Assembly (NCBI RefSeq): GCF_023650515.1
Contig: NZ_CP096016.1
Location: 986,513-1,050,512 of the forward strand
Source: Alkalimarinus coralli
Lineage (GTDB): Bacteria > Pseudomonadota > Gammaproteobacteria > Pseudomonadales > Oleiphilaceae
Direction: 5' to 3'
DNA: 64,000 nucleotides
Shown here piece after piece: positions 46,010-55,791 of this stretch. A program made the position numbers and the translations under genes. Below the pieces are notes generated by a model. That model was not told the origin of the DNA. It made no database searches and saw only the letters and a program-made list of their open reading frames with translations. Positions within the stretch are counted from its first letter, which is position 1; every line of letters starts with the position of its first letter.

Positions 46010-48838
46010 CTATATCGCCTTTATTTTCTCCAGCTGCTCATGTAGCTTGTCGTAACTGCTTTGTGCATCTTGGAGCTTAGCTTTTTCTTTAGCAACCACC
46101 TCTTCAGGAGCTTTGCTGGTAAACTTCTCGTTCGAAAGCTTGCCCTGAATTCGTTGAAGCTCTTTAGATACCTTTTCAACCTCTTTGCTTAGGCGAGCGA
46201 TTTCCGCCTCTTTATCAATGAGACCTGCCATCGGAACGAGGACTTCCATATCACCTACCAGTTGAGTAGCGGCAAGCGGCGCTTCTTCGCTACCGAGCCA
46301 GGTCACTTTCTCTATTTTAGCCAATGACTTAAGGAAGGTTTCATTCTCATTAAGGCGGCGCTGATCTTCGGTTGTGCCGTTTCTAAGCATGAGTGAAATA
46401 GGCTTGGCTGGTGAAATATTCATCTCACCCCGAATGTTTCTCACGCCAACAATAACGCCTTTAAGCCACTCAATATCGCCATCTGCCACTTGGTCAATAC
46501 GGCTTTCATCTGCGACAGGGTATGGCTGAGTCATAATGGTTTCGCCAGACTTGCCGGACAATGGCGCAACGCGCTGCCAGATCTCTTCAGTAATATACGG
46601 CATTACCGGGTGAGCAAGGCGTAGTATCGTTTCTAACACTCTAACCAGGGTCTGGCGTGTGCCTCTAAGTGTCTCTTCGCTGGCGTTATCATCCCAAAGC
46701 ACAGGTTTCGAAAGTTCAAGATACCAATCGCAGTATTCGTTCCATACGAATTCGTATATCGCTTGAGCGACGTGATCAAGCCTGTAATTATCCATTGCTT
46801 TGGCAACTTGCAGCTCGGTTTGCTGTAGCCTTGAAACAATCCATCGGTCTGCCAAGCTAAGATTTACGTCGCCGCCTTGTTGTCCGCAATCCTTATCCTC
46901 GGTGTTCATTAGCACGTAACGGGCAGCGTTCCATATCTTATTACAGAAGTTTCGATAACCTTCAACGCGACCCATATCGAATTTGATATCGCGGCCCGTT
47001 GACGCAAGTGAGCAAAACGTGAAACGCAGTGCATCGGTACCGTATGCAGAGATGCCTTCCGGGAATTCATCTTTTGTCTGTTTGGCAATTTTCTTGGCCA
47101 TCTTTGGCTGCATCATGCCAGAGGTTCGCTTGTCTAGAAGCGAGTCCAGATCAATACCGTCAATAATATCTAGCGGATCAAGGACGTTCCCTTTTGACTT
47201 TGACATCTTGGCGCCTTGCGAGTCCCTCACTAAACCATGTACGTACACGGTTTTGAAAGGAACTTGAGGCTTGCCATTTTCATCTTTGATGAAGTGGGTT
47301 GTCATCATGATCATTCGGGCAACCCAGAAAAATATGATGTCGAAACCTGTAACCAGAACATCAGTCGAGTGAAATGTCTCAAGCTCTTTGGTTTGCTCAG
47401 GCCAGCCTAGTGTTGAGAATGTCCACAGGGCAGAGCTGAACCAGGTATCAAGTACATCCTCGTCCTGATGAATGGCTGTGCTTGCATCAAGATTGTATTT
47501 TTGACGTACTTCCTCTTCATTGCGACCTACGTAAATGTTGCCGCTATTGTCATACCATGCAGGGATTCGATGCCCCCACCATAGTTGGCGGGAAATGCAC
47601 CAGTCCTGAATGTCTCGCATCCAGGAGAAGTACATGTTTTCGTACTGCTTAGGTACAAATTGTATGTCGCCGTCTTCAACGACTTTAATGGCTTCTTTGG
47701 CTAGAGGCTCTGTTTTGACATACCACTGATCGGTTAGCCAGGGTTCTATAACGACGCCAGAACGGTCTCCCCGAGGAACCTTCAAAGTATGAGGTTCAAT
47801 TTTTTCCAGGCAGCCTAATGAATCCAGCTCTTCAACAATCTTTTTACGGGCTTCGAAGCGTTCTAGTCCCGCATAGGCTTCAGGTGCTTTTTCACCGTGC
47901 TGGGTTTCGTAGTTGTCGAAGGTAATGACTGTAAACTCGGGCAAGATATTCGCATCGCGATCAAGAGCATTGATCAGGGCGAGGTTATGGCGCTTGCCAA
48001 CTTCATAGTCATTGAAATCGTGAGCAGGGGTGATCTTCACACAACCAGTTCCGAATTCTCTATCTACATAGTCATCCGCGACAATCGGAATTAGCCTGTT
48101 GGTTATGGGGAGGCGTATGTTCTTGCCTACTAAATCGGCATAGCGCTCATCTTTGGGGTGCACCGCGACGGCAGTATCACCTAACATGGTTTCAGGACGG
48201 GTCGTTGCAACGACCAAGTGACCGGAGCCATCCTCAAGAGGGTAACGGAAATGCCACATTGAGCCCGTCTCTTCTTCGGAGAGTACTTCCAGATCAGAAA
48301 TTGCGGTGTGCAGTTTAGGGTCCCAGTTAACCAGTCTTTTACCGCGATAGATAAGCCCTTCATCGTATAGGCGAACAAATACTTCCTGAACGGCTGCTGA
48401 TAACCCAGGGTCCATTGTGAATCGTTCACGGCTCCAATCGACAGAGGACCCTAAACGTCTGATTTGGCGGGTAATTGTACCGCCTGACTGTTCCTTCCAC
48501 TCCCAGACTTTATCTAAAAACTTATCCCTACCCAGGTCATGACGAGTGACACCTTCAGCGGCCAGTTGACGTTCAACAACCATTTGAGTGGCGATACCCG
48601 CATGATCGGTGCCGGGTTGCCAAAGTGTATTCCGGCCTTGCATTCGATGATAACGGATCAAGGTATCCATAACGGTGTTGTTAAAACCGTGCCCCATATG
48701 AAGGCTGCCGGTGACATTTGGAGGTGGAATCATGATTGAATATGACTCACCTTCACCGGAAGGTTTGAAGTGGCCGGCTTTTTCCCACGTGTTGTACCAG
48801 TTTTGTTCTATCTCGCTTGGCTGGTAAGTTTTTTCCAT
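46010..48838 (-). CDS. valS: Valyl-tRNA synthetase
   Basis: The 942-residue class I synthetase has the HIGH signature in [22 protein letters not shown] as the KMSKS loop, an editing (CP1) domain with [17 protein letters not shown], and the C-terminal coiled-coil tail ([20 protein letters not shown]). The chosen ATG codes for [15 protein letters not shown], the family start; the open frame extends 26 codons further. It heads a plausible valS - unknown - holC group in reverse order. Confidence 0.96.
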   Translation of the reverse strand: MEKTYQPSEIEQNWYNTWEKAGHFKPSGEGESYSIMIPPPNVTGSLHMGHGFNNTVMDTLIRYHRMQGRNTLWQPGTDHAGIATQMVVERQLAAEGVTRHDLGRDKFLDKVWEWKEQSGGTITRQIRRLGSSVDWSRERFTMDPGLSAAVQEVFVRLYDEGLIYRGKRLVNWDPKLHTAISDLEVLSEEETGSMWHFRYPLEDGSGHLVVATTRPETMLGDTAVAVHPKDERYADLVGKNIRLPITNRLIPIVADDYVDREFGTGCVKITPAHDFNDYEVGKRHNLALINALDRDANILPEFTVITFDNYETQHGEKAPEAYAGLERFEARKKIVEELDSLGCLEKIEPHTLKVPRGDRSGVVIEPWLTDQWYVKTEPLAKEAIKVVEDGDIQFVPKQYENMYFSWMRDIQDWCISRQLWWGHRIPAWYDNSGNIYVGRNEEEVRQKYNLDASTAIHQDEDVLDTWFSSALWTFSTLGWPEQTKELETFHSTDVLVTGFDIIFFWVARMIMMTTHFIKDENGKPQVPFKTVYVHGLVRDSQGAKMSKSKGNVLDPLDIIDGIDLDSLLDKRTSGMMQPKMAKKIAKQTKDEFPEGISAYGTDALRFTFCSLASTGRDIKFDMGRVEGYRNFCNKIWNAARYVLMNTEDKDCGQQGGDVNLSLADRWIVSRLQQTELQVAKAMDNYRLDHVAQAIYEFVWNEYCDWYLELSKPVLWDDNASEETLRGTRQTLVRVLETILRLAHPVMPYITEEIWQRVAPLSGKSGETIMTQPYPVADESRIDQVADGDIEWLKGVIVGVRNIRGEMNISPAKPISLMLRNGTTEDQRRLNENETFLKSLAKIEKVTWLGSEEAPLAATQLVGDMEVLVPMAGLIDKEAEIARLSKEVEKVSKELQRIQGKLSNEKFTSKAPEEVVAKEKAKLQDAQSSYDKLHEQLEKIKAI

Positions 48839-48993
48839 AATATCATCTGCAAAGGTATTAATTAGTTTGGAAGAGTGTGCGATTCCCTGAGCGGGAAAAA
48901 TCGCATCATTATACATGCCTGTTCAATGAACGGGTAGCGTTTGGCCGTTCCGTTGAACAGTATTTATGAGCGTGGCTGTGACAAAAAATACAG

Positions 48994-49401
48994 TTAAGCG
49001 CCTTCACTGGTGTCTTCAAAATAGCGCTCCAATTCTGAAGCGACTTTCTCTTCAATAATAGGTCTTAATTGCTTGATTATATTGCTTGTTATGGTTCGCA
49101 CAATAACATCATTACTGTTGGATGTTAGGGGGCGCTGAGCTTTAGGTGTCCGTTCTCGATATGGCTGCTCATGCTTTAGGTTCTCAGTAAACGCCTCAAG
49201 GCTCTGGGTGAATTGTTCTCTCTCCAGTGCCAGTTTTGCCAAGTGTTCGTAAGGTAAGAAGGGGTTTTCCTTGCCCTCACTTCTAGTGTTGGGGGGCGAG
49301 AAGGCTGTTTCTGAGTCTTTTTCAGGTGTTGATTTACTGACCTGGCTTGTGGTTGTTTGGTTATCTGTAACGATGTCTTTTAGTAGTGGTATGTCGTCCA
49401 T
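48994..49401 (-). CDS. Small Ser/Thr-rich protein of unknown function between holC and valS (135 residues)
   Basis: I cannot assign a family. The protein is polar and charged with a disordered first half (TTTSQVSKSTPEKDSET) and a helical C-terminal half (VRTITSNIIKQLRPIIEEKVASELERYFED). No signal or membrane segment is visible. A gene of similar size often sits between valS and holC in pseudomonads, so it may be a conserved accessory. It could be co-transcribed with holC upstream, since the gap is 101 bp. Confidence 0.6.
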   Translation of the reverse strand: MDDIPLLKDIVTDNQTTTSQVSKSTPEKDSETAFSPPNTRSEGKENPFLPYEHLAKLALEREQFTQSLEAFTENLKHEQPYRERTPKAQRPLTSNSNDVIVRTITSNIIKQLRPIIEEKVASELERYFEDTSEGA

Positions 49402-49502
49402 GTGGTTGTCCAGAATATCCGCTGTGTTGCTTTCAAAGTTCGTTGATTACTGTTCTCTATAAATGATACGTTCGTGTCACGCCTTCCCGTGAGTATGCAG
49501 TG

Positions 49503-49934
49503 TTATTTTTGCCTAAAATCATGAATAAGTGCCTCGATACCATCGTTTTTAATTTGCCGATAATGACTGCGAAGCTCTTTAAGGGTTTTATCGTCCTGAG
49601 TGACAATTTCTGCGACTCGTTCGAAGTTTTTATAAAAAGCAGGAAGTTCACTTGCAAGGTTGATCAACAAGTCGTTGTGGTATTGGCAGTCGTTGGAAAA
49701 ACCTATTGTAACTGGAGCCGAGGGAGGCGCATCGGTACTGAGGTCATGAGGAAGAAAACTCTCAATTTTATATGTCCATAAGTAGTCGTCTACATCGGTT
49801 GCTTGTTGTTCGTTGTTTGTATGGATGTAGATTTTATGACCTAGCTTCGTGGTCTTTTCTATTAGGCGGCAGAGGAACTCAAGTCGAGAACGATGGTCGC
49901 TACTATTAAGAATGTAAAAGTCTGCTTTGGCCAT
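49503..49934 (-). CDS. holC: DNA polymerase III chi subunit
   Basis: The 143-residue protein matches the chi subunit of the clamp-loader complex, which contacts single-strand DNA-binding protein. The start MAKADFYIL, the central LCRLIEKTTKLGHKIYIHTNN with the fold typical of HolC, SFLPHDLS, and the C-terminal helix (EIVTQDDKTLKELRSHYRQIK) are as expected. The ATG used is at residue 13 of the longest frame. The gene order pepA-holC-unknown-valS (reading backwards) is the usual pseudomonad arrangement. Confidence 0.9.
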   Translation of the reverse strand: MAKADFYILNSSDHRSRLEFLCRLIEKTTKLGHKIYIHTNNEQQATDVDDYLWTYKIESFLPHDLSTDAPPSAPVTIGFSNDCQYHNDLLINLASELPAFYKNFERVAEIVTQDDKTLKELRSHYRQIKNDGIEALIHDFRQK

Positions 49935-50014
49935 AATTTGGGGTCGATGTGTATTTGAGAAGTCCAGCAACTTAATCTCTATGGTTCGGCGTGCGGGCGT
50001 TACTCAGGCTACCT

Positions 50015-50092
50015 AGTTCCAGACTAACATAGTTCCAGACTAACATAGTTTGTACGAATGGTAGTTCGTACAATGATAGTTCGTACAATGAA
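50015..50092. repeat. 15/16-bp tandem array, five units
   Basis: AGTTCCAGACTAACAT is repeated exactly at 50015-50030 and 50031-50046. Three related units follow: AGTTTGTACGAATGGT (50047-50062), AGTTCGTACAATGAT (50063-50077) and AGTTCGTACAATGAA (50078-50092). It lies between pepA and holC. Confidence 0.9.
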
Positions 50093-50133
50093 AGCTTTTG
50101 TAATGTTAATAGCTTGCGTAACGCCCGACCAGG

Positions 50134-51621
50134 TTAGCCTGCCTTGTTTAGCAGGTATTGGGTTAACATCGGCACGGGTCTGCCTGTTGCACCTTTGTTC
50201 TTGCCTGACGTCCAGGCCGTGCCTGCGATATCAAGGTGAGCCCACTTCATTTCTTTCGCAAAGCGAGATAGGAAGCAAGCTGCGGTAATGGTACCTGCAG
50301 GGCGGCCGCCGATGTTTTGCATGTCAGCAAAATTGCTGTCCAGCTGAGTTTGATACTCATCAAACAATGGCAGTCGCCATGCTTTGTCTGCGGCTTTCGT
50401 ACCTGCATTTAGAAGCTCGTCGGCCAGACTGTCATCATTGCCAAGCAGCCCTGTTGTGTGATGCCCCAGAGCAATAATGCATGCGCCTGTTAATGTCGCG
50501 ATATCAACAATTGAGGCTGGGTTGTGATGTTGTTCGGCGTAGGTTAGTGCATCACATAAAACGAGTCTGCCTTCTGCATCGGTATTAAGAATTTCTACAG
50601 TCTGCCCGGAAAGCGTGGTGACAATATCCCCAGGTTTAGTGGCTTTACCATCGGGCATGTTCTCGGCTGCAGCAATGATCGCAGTAACGTTAATGGCGGG
50701 TTGCAGCTCTGCGATTGCGGTCATGGTGCCGAAAACACTTGCGGCTCCGCACATGTCATACTTCATTTCATCCATCGCTTCGCCGGGCTTCAGACTGATG
50801 CCGCCGCTATCGAATGTGATGCCTTTTCCTACCAGAATATGAGGCCTGTCTGATGCGTTACCTCCCTTGTATTCCATGACAATGAGTTGAGCAGGTTCCT
50901 CGCTTCCAGCTGACACTGATAGCAGAGAGTGCATACCCAGCGATGCCATTTTTTTCTCATCCAGAACGGTGGTAGAGATCGCATTGTTATTTTTGGCTAT
51001 GACTTTGGCTTTTTCGGCCAAGTAAGTGGGGGTGCAAATATTGCCGGGCAGGTTGCCAAGTGTTTTGGTAACTGAAACACCAGAAGCAATCGCGCTGCCT
51101 TCTTTAATGGCTTGCTCAACCAATGCGTCGTCTATGTCTTCACCACAATAAAATGAAACGGCATCGAGTGTAACTTTGTCGGCCTTTTGGGTTTTGAACT
51201 CATCAAATACATAAAGCGCATCACTGATGGCCTCAATAGAAAACCGCGCCAGCCACGCGCTGCTGTAGTCTGGCAGTGTGATACCACTCAAGGCAAAAAG
51301 TGCTGTTTTGGTTTGGGTGTTTTTGACAACGTTGGTGGCAGCAAGAACTGACTTTTTAAGTGTGGCCGGGTTAAATGCATCCTGCTTGCCGAGTCCCATT
51401 AGCAATATACGTGTGTGCTGCTCGCTTTCGCTTGAAAGTAACATTGTTGAACCGGCTTTTGCATCAAAGTCTTTCCGCTCTACAATCTTGGTAATGTTAT
51501 TGCCACTTGACTGATCAACATAATTGGCGGCAGGAGATAATTGAAGGTCTTCAAATAAAGGAAGAACAATACAGTCTGATTGTTGTTTTTCGAGTGCGCG
51601 CTTCTCTAAAGAGTATTTCAT
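50134..51621 (-). CDS. pepA: Leucyl aminopeptidase (cytosol aminopeptidase)
   Basis: The 495-residue M17 aminopeptidase has an N-terminal macro-like domain (residues about 1-170) and a C-terminal metallopeptidase domain with VGKGITFDSGGISLKPG (metal Lys and Asp), MKYDMCGAASV, and NTDAEGRLVLCDAL (metal Asp and Glu). It forms hexamers with two zinc or manganese ions and, in E. coli, also binds DNA for Xer recombination. An AGGAG site precedes the ATG. It diverges from lptFG. Confidence 0.95.
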   Translation of the reverse strand: MKYSLEKRALEKQQSDCIVLPLFEDLQLSPAANYVDQSSGNNITKIVERKDFDAKAGSTMLLSSESEQHTRILLMGLGKQDAFNPATLKKSVLAATNVVKNTQTKTALFALSGITLPDYSSAWLARFSIEAISDALYVFDEFKTQKADKVTLDAVSFYCGEDIDDALVEQAIKEGSAIASGVSVTKTLGNLPGNICTPTYLAEKAKVIAKNNNAISTTVLDEKKMASLGMHSLLSVSAGSEEPAQLIVMEYKGGNASDRPHILVGKGITFDSGGISLKPGEAMDEMKYDMCGAASVFGTMTAIAELQPAINVTAIIAAAENMPDGKATKPGDIVTTLSGQTVEILNTDAEGRLVLCDALTYAEQHHNPASIVDIATLTGACIIALGHHTTGLLGNDDSLADELLNAGTKAADKAWRLPLFDEYQTQLDSNFADMQNIGGRPAGTITAACFLSRFAKEMKWAHLDIAGTAWTSGKNKGATGRPVPMLTQYLLNKAG

Positions 51622-51950
51622 TGGTGCTCCTGTGTGTGGCGGTAGTCGTATCTGGGGAGATCAAATACATTATTAACTGTAACTACATTAGCTGTAACTG
51701 CAAAAAAACGAGTTATGAGAGGGTAATTTAAATTCGGTTTGTACGTTTCGTCAAAGTTTACGTTAAACACAGGTATTTTTCATAACTCATTCCAGTTAAA
51801 ATGCGGCTATTATTGATTACGCTGTTATATGTTAGCCTTTAGACTATGGGGCTGGTTTTAGGAAAAGCAATAAGCTAAATTTAATAAAAAAACAAAGAAT
51901 TGGCTTGCACTGGTATATGCCATTCTGCAACGACTCCAGGAAATATTTGA
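51622..51950. other. Divergent promoter region between pepA and lptF
   Basis: This 329-bp gap must hold promoters for pepA (leftward) and lptF (rightward). It is A+T-rich and contains short repeats of the form TTAACTGTAACTACATTAG / AGCTGTAACTGC. I see no gene and cannot place a promoter confidently. Confidence 0.55.
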
Positions 51951-53042
51951 TTGTTTATTATCTTCCGTTATTTGGCTAAACAGCTATTGACTAGCATGTT
52001 TGCGGTGTCAGGTATTTTGCTGCTTATTTTTATGAGTGGCCGATTTATCAAGTACCTGTCTCAGGCCGCTTCCGGCGGAATATCCGCCGATGTTCTGTTT
52101 ACCTTGATGGGCTACCGGATGCCCGGCTTTCTAGAGTTGATTTTACCTTTAGGGCTTTTTATCGGGATATTATTGGCATATGGCCGAATGTATCTTGAAA
52201 GTGAAATGACGGTACTATTTGCCTGCGGAATGAGTGAACGCCGACTGGTCATGCTAACGATGGGTACGTCATTGATAGTGATGTTCCTGGTGGGGGCCAT
52301 GAGTCTGATTATATCTCCATGGGGGATGCAAAATGTGGAGCAAATCTTCCGGGATCAGTCAAAACTGACGGAGTTTGAAATGTTGGCCCCGGGACGTTTT
52401 CAGGCCCTTAAAAGCGGCCAGCGTGTTACCTATACAGAAGCATTAAGTGATGACAAAAAAGAGTTGCAAGGTGTTTTTATCTCGGAAAAAACGACGGATG
52501 GGAAGTCGTTAGTCCTAACCACGGCAGAAACCGGTACTCAGTATGTCGACCCCAACACCGGGAGCCGTTTTCTTGTGCTGCACGATGGCAAACGTTTTCA
52601 GGGAATGCCAGGCGAGCTTGAATTTAATGTTATTGAGTTTGAGTCATATGGATTAAAAATAGCCGAACCACCAGAAGAACGTAGAGGAAGAAAAGACGAA
52701 TCTATTGGTACGCTAGAGCTTTGGGACTCATCAAACCCCAAGTACACTGCCTTATTGCAGTGGCGTATTTCTCTGCCAATGCTGGTGCCTATTGTGACGC
52801 TGCTGGCAATATCACTGAGTAGAGTGAATCCTCGTCAGGGGCGCTTTTTTCACCTGTTCCCGGCAATGTTGATCTATATAACCTATTTAGGATTGCTTAT
52901 CGTCGCCCGCAATGCGTTAGGTAAAGAAAAAATTCCAGCCTGGGTGGGTGTTTGGTGGGTGCACTTGCTGTTCTTCGCTATAGCGATGGGGCTGCTGGGT
53001 AAAGGTGCGATTGTTCGTCGATGGAGGTCCAGAAATGCGTAA
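51951..53042 (+). CDS. lptF: LPS export system permease LptF
   Basis: The 363-residue membrane protein is one of the two permeases of the LptB2FG exporter, which extracts LPS from the inner membrane. It has three helices at each end flanking a large periplasmic beta-jellyroll domain; the start FRYLAKQLLTSMFAVSGILLL and the coupling-helix region ESEMTVLFACGMSERRL are typical. The initiation codon is TTG (51951), with AGGA nine bases upstream, so the start is non-canonical. It overlaps lptG by eight bases, a sign of translational coupling. Confidence 0.95.
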   Translation: MFIIFRYLAKQLLTSMFAVSGILLLIFMSGRFIKYLSQAASGGISADVLFTLMGYRMPGFLELILPLGLFIGILLAYGRMYLESEMTVLFACGMSERRLVMLTMGTSLIVMFLVGAMSLIISPWGMQNVEQIFRDQSKLTEFEMLAPGRFQALKSGQRVTYTEALSDDKKELQGVFISEKTTDGKSLVLTTAETGTQYVDPNTGSRFLVLHDGKRFQGMPGELEFNVIEFESYGLKIAEPPEERRGRKDESIGTLELWDSSNPKYTALLQWRISLPMLVPIVTLLAISLSRVNPRQGRFFHLFPAMLIYITYLGLLIVARNALGKEKIPAWVGVWWVHLLFFAIAMGLLGKGAIVRRWRSRNA

Positions 53043-54096
53043 ACTGGATCGCTATATTATTTCAAGCGTTGCGGCTGCAATGCTGTTGGTTTTATTGGTT
53101 GTGTTATCACTTGATCTTGTTTTCAGTTTTATCGCTGAGCTTGAGGAGTTAAAAAACGAATACCAAGTGACCGAAGCGATGGTGTTTGTTTTAACGACGC
53201 TGCCCAGAAGAATATATGATTACCTGCCATTAGCCGCGTTTATCGGCTCCCTGATTGGCTTGGGGGCACTTGCTAACAATAGTGAATTAACGATTATTCG
53301 TGCTGCAGGGGTGTCGACGCGTAGAATTGTCTGGTCAGCAATGAAGCCTGCAATCGCCATCGTTATAGTAGGGCTTTTGTTAGGGGAGTATGTTGCGCCG
53401 TATACCGAAAAAATTGCTCAAAGCCAGCGAGCGGTTGCGCAGGGGACAGATTCAAGTTTAGCTTCAAAGCGCGGCATTTGGCATCGGGAAGGTGACACTT
53501 TTATGCACTTTAATGCTGTTGAGCCTAATGGTGAGCTGCATGGTGTTTCACTGTTTGAATACTCGGAAGAGGGGTGGCTTAAGCGAGCAGTATTTGCAAA
53601 AAGGGCGATTTATCAGCGTGAAAGCTGGCTGCTTGAGGATGTAAGTGAAACAAATGTAACGCAGGAAGAGACGGCTGTTATTCGCTCCCACCAGCTAGAC
53701 TGGAGCACCGAGCTTTCGCCTCAAGTACTGGGAGTGCTTGTTATTAAACCGGATAATCTATCTATCAGTGGTCTGTATACCTATTCAAACTACCTGCTTG
53801 AACAAGGTCTAAGCGCTAACGTTTATCTTATGTCGTTTTGGAAGAAGGTGCTTAGGCCGCTGACGACTGCTGTTCTTGTACTGGTTGCGATTTCGTTTGT
53901 GTTTGGCCCGTTGCGATCGGTAACCATGGGGTTCAGGGTTTTCACCGGTATTATTGTTGGGCTTTTGTTTAAATATATGCAGGACTTATTAGGCCCATCA
54001 AGCCTGGTGTTCGGGTTCGACCCGATTATCGCAACCCTTGCGCCAATCACTGTCAGCTTACTGTTAGGGTTCTACCTGCTAAGGCGGGCCAGATAA
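53035..54096 (+). CDS. lptG: LPS export system permease LptG
   Basis: The 353-residue partner of LptF begins with MRKLDRYIISSVAAAMLLV and shows the same three-plus-three helices with a periplasmic domain. Family marks are NNSELTIIRAAGVSTRRI (coupling helix) and SLASKRGIWHREGDTFMHFNAVEPNGE. The ATG at 53035 (GGAGG just before it) overlaps the lptF stop by eight bases, as usual for this pair. It needs LptB and the LptA/C/D/E chain elsewhere. Confidence 0.95.
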   Translation: MRKLDRYIISSVAAAMLLVLLVVLSLDLVFSFIAELEELKNEYQVTEAMVFVLTTLPRRIYDYLPLAAFIGSLIGLGALANNSELTIIRAAGVSTRRIVWSAMKPAIAIVIVGLLLGEYVAPYTEKIAQSQRAVAQGTDSSLASKRGIWHREGDTFMHFNAVEPNGELHGVSLFEYSEEGWLKRAVFAKRAIYQRESWLLEDVSETNVTQEETAVIRSHQLDWSTELSPQVLGVLVIKPDNLSISGLYTYSNYLLEQGLSANVYLMSFWKKVLRPLTTAVLVLVAISFVFGPLRSVTMGFRVFTGIIVGLLFKYMQDLLGPSSLVFGFDPIIATLAPITVSLLLGFYLLRRAR

Positions 54097-54149
54097 CGGT
54101 TAGGCCGGGAGTCACGTTATTTGCTCGCCATAACTGAAGGCTGACGCAA

Positions 54150-54638
54150 TTACTCTTTGTTCTTGGGTATGCGTACAACGACGCTCTCTGAAAACCGGTC
54201 ATGCCATGTCATGCCTTCTTTATCGACCAGCATCCACAAATAACCTAGCCCAAAGCTTGCAAATGAAATAATCGCCATCATAAAGCGTAAAAGTGCTTGT
54301 AGCCAGCTGATTGAAATTCCATTCTTGTTCTGTATGCGTATGTGCCAAACTTGCATGCCCAGTGTTTGCCCCGTTCTAGTCCAAAAATAGCCAAAAAAGA
54401 GGTAAAGGGTAATAAACAGGACTGAGGATAGCAGGGGGTCGCTACTTCTTGAGCCCGCCTCAGCCATCTCCTTGTAATTCTCTGTGCCAATAATGCTGGC
54501 ACTAATCGCCATATAGATACCTGTAGTGACCAGCATTAATGCGGCGCATATTAATGTGTCATAAAGCATGGCTACGAGCCGTCTTAATAGTGGTGCTTTA
54601 GAAATCTGACTGCTTTCTTCAGGGAATACTTTTGGCAT
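54150..54638 (-). CDS. RDD family membrane protein
   Basis: The 162-residue protein has three membrane segments and the RDD start LLRRLVAMLYDTLICAAL (the R and D positions of the family). The other conserved block is TLGMQVWHIRIQNKNG, then the terminal WHDRFSESVVVR. RDD proteins may be ion transporters or regulators; the function is uncertain. It is transcribed convergently to lptG, as in many gammaproteobacteria. Confidence 0.85.
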   Translation of the reverse strand: MPKVFPEESSQISKAPLLRRLVAMLYDTLICAALMLVTTGIYMAISASIIGTENYKEMAEAGSRSSDPLLSSVLFITLYLFFGYFWTRTGQTLGMQVWHIRIQNKNGISISWLQALLRFMMAIISFASFGLGYLWMLVDKEGMTWHDRFSESVVVRIPKNKE

Positions 54639-54744
54639 AGTTCTATTAAAAGTCCAATACTAATTGAAAATCAGCGGAGCTTCGCTGTGGGGGAGGCAAC
54701 TATATCATGCGTTTAGGTTGTCTCATAACTCAAAAAGCGAAAGT

Positions 54745-55632
54745 CTATAGTAGCAACACCGCTATTTGGCCTAACCCAAAGACAAGGTATAGACGCCCGG
54801 TCATAGGGGGAAGGTTGTTAAGGTCTGCTTTTACCAGTGCGATATAAATCGCAAAAAATGAGAGAACTAACGCGGGTATCAAAGCGAGGCTCTGAATCCA
54901 TAGTTGCTGATCTGAAATGATTATCCCGACTGATATAAAGCCTAATGCAATCAAAAATGCATAGAGTTTTCGCCCAGTGTTAAGCCCTAAACGAACGGTG
55001 AGTGTTTTAAGCCCTTCATTTTTGTCGGAGGCATAGTCTCGTAGCTCATTGGACAAAAGCAGAGCAGACGTAAAAAAACTCACCGGGATAGATAGAATGA
55101 CTACCTCAACGGAATGAATACCTGTAACCGCATAGAAGGCACCATAAACCATTAGAACGCCCATTAGAAAAAATACCAAGATGACTGCTAGCCCGCGTCT
55201 CTTGTAATGAACGGGTTCGGTTGTGTAAAACAAAGCTCCGAAGCCGCCAATAATCGCAAGTATTAAAAGAAAGATGCCGGTCTGATACGTTAGGTACAGC
55301 CCAATTACTGAGCAGAAGGTAAAGCACAGCCAGCCAACTCTATAGTTAAGGTTAATTTGGCGTATGTCGGCAGAACTGAGGTGCGGCTTTATTACAGGGT
55401 TCTTCAGGTCTGTATGATCGTTAATGAGATTGACTCCTGCCTGCAACAGCAGCCCTGCAAGTAAAACAAGTGCTGCTGTTTCAGGTGTACCAAGGCTCAT
55501 AGTCCACCCCGCAACGACACCTAAGCTACAGGTAATTAGCGCAACAGGGAATGAAAATGGTCTGAGCGCTTTGTGAAAACGATACTTTGGTTTTATGTTT
55601 TCGTCTAAGCTTGCAATGTGGCTTGATTCCAT
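54745..55632 (-). CDS. UbiA-family prenyltransferase (MenA-like)
   Basis: The 295-residue membrane protein has about eight helices and two Asp-rich motifs that bind Mg-prenyl diphosphate: NLINDHTD (residues about 86-94) and LRDYASDKNEG (about 196-206). The layout fits 1,4-dihydroxy-2-naphthoate polyprenyltransferase-like or other UbiA-type enzymes, which attach prenyl chains to aromatic acceptors. No menaquinone genes are visible nearby, so the acceptor is uncertain. The gene is alone. Confidence 0.8.
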   Translation of the reverse strand: MESSHIASLDENIKPKYRFHKALRPFSFPVALITCSLGVVAGWTMSLGTPETAALVLLAGLLLQAGVNLINDHTDLKNPVIKPHLSSADIRQINLNYRVGWLCFTFCSVIGLYLTYQTGIFLLILAIIGGFGALFYTTEPVHYKRRGLAVILVFFLMGVLMVYGAFYAVTGIHSVEVVILSIPVSFFTSALLLSNELRDYASDKNEGLKTLTVRLGLNTGRKLYAFLIALGFISVGIIISDQQLWIQSLALIPALVLSFFAIYIALVKADLNNLPPMTGRLYLVFGLGQIAVLLL

Positions 55633-55791
55633 TTTGTTTTAATAGCGTGAGCTTTAGCAATAAAGAGTTCCTAAAGTTTTACCAGATGTTGACGTTAAGC
55701 TCCATAAGAATAGTTTGCTTAATGTGTTTTGAGCGGCTCAACCCACGCAGCATAGAATAACAATATAGCTTCTAGAATTGAGGTAAAAACG

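Noticed and set aside
51900-51930. A sigma-54-like promoter (TTGGC ... TATATGCC) before lptF
   Set aside because: The distance between the GG and GC elements does not match the fixed spacing a sigma-54 promoter needs.
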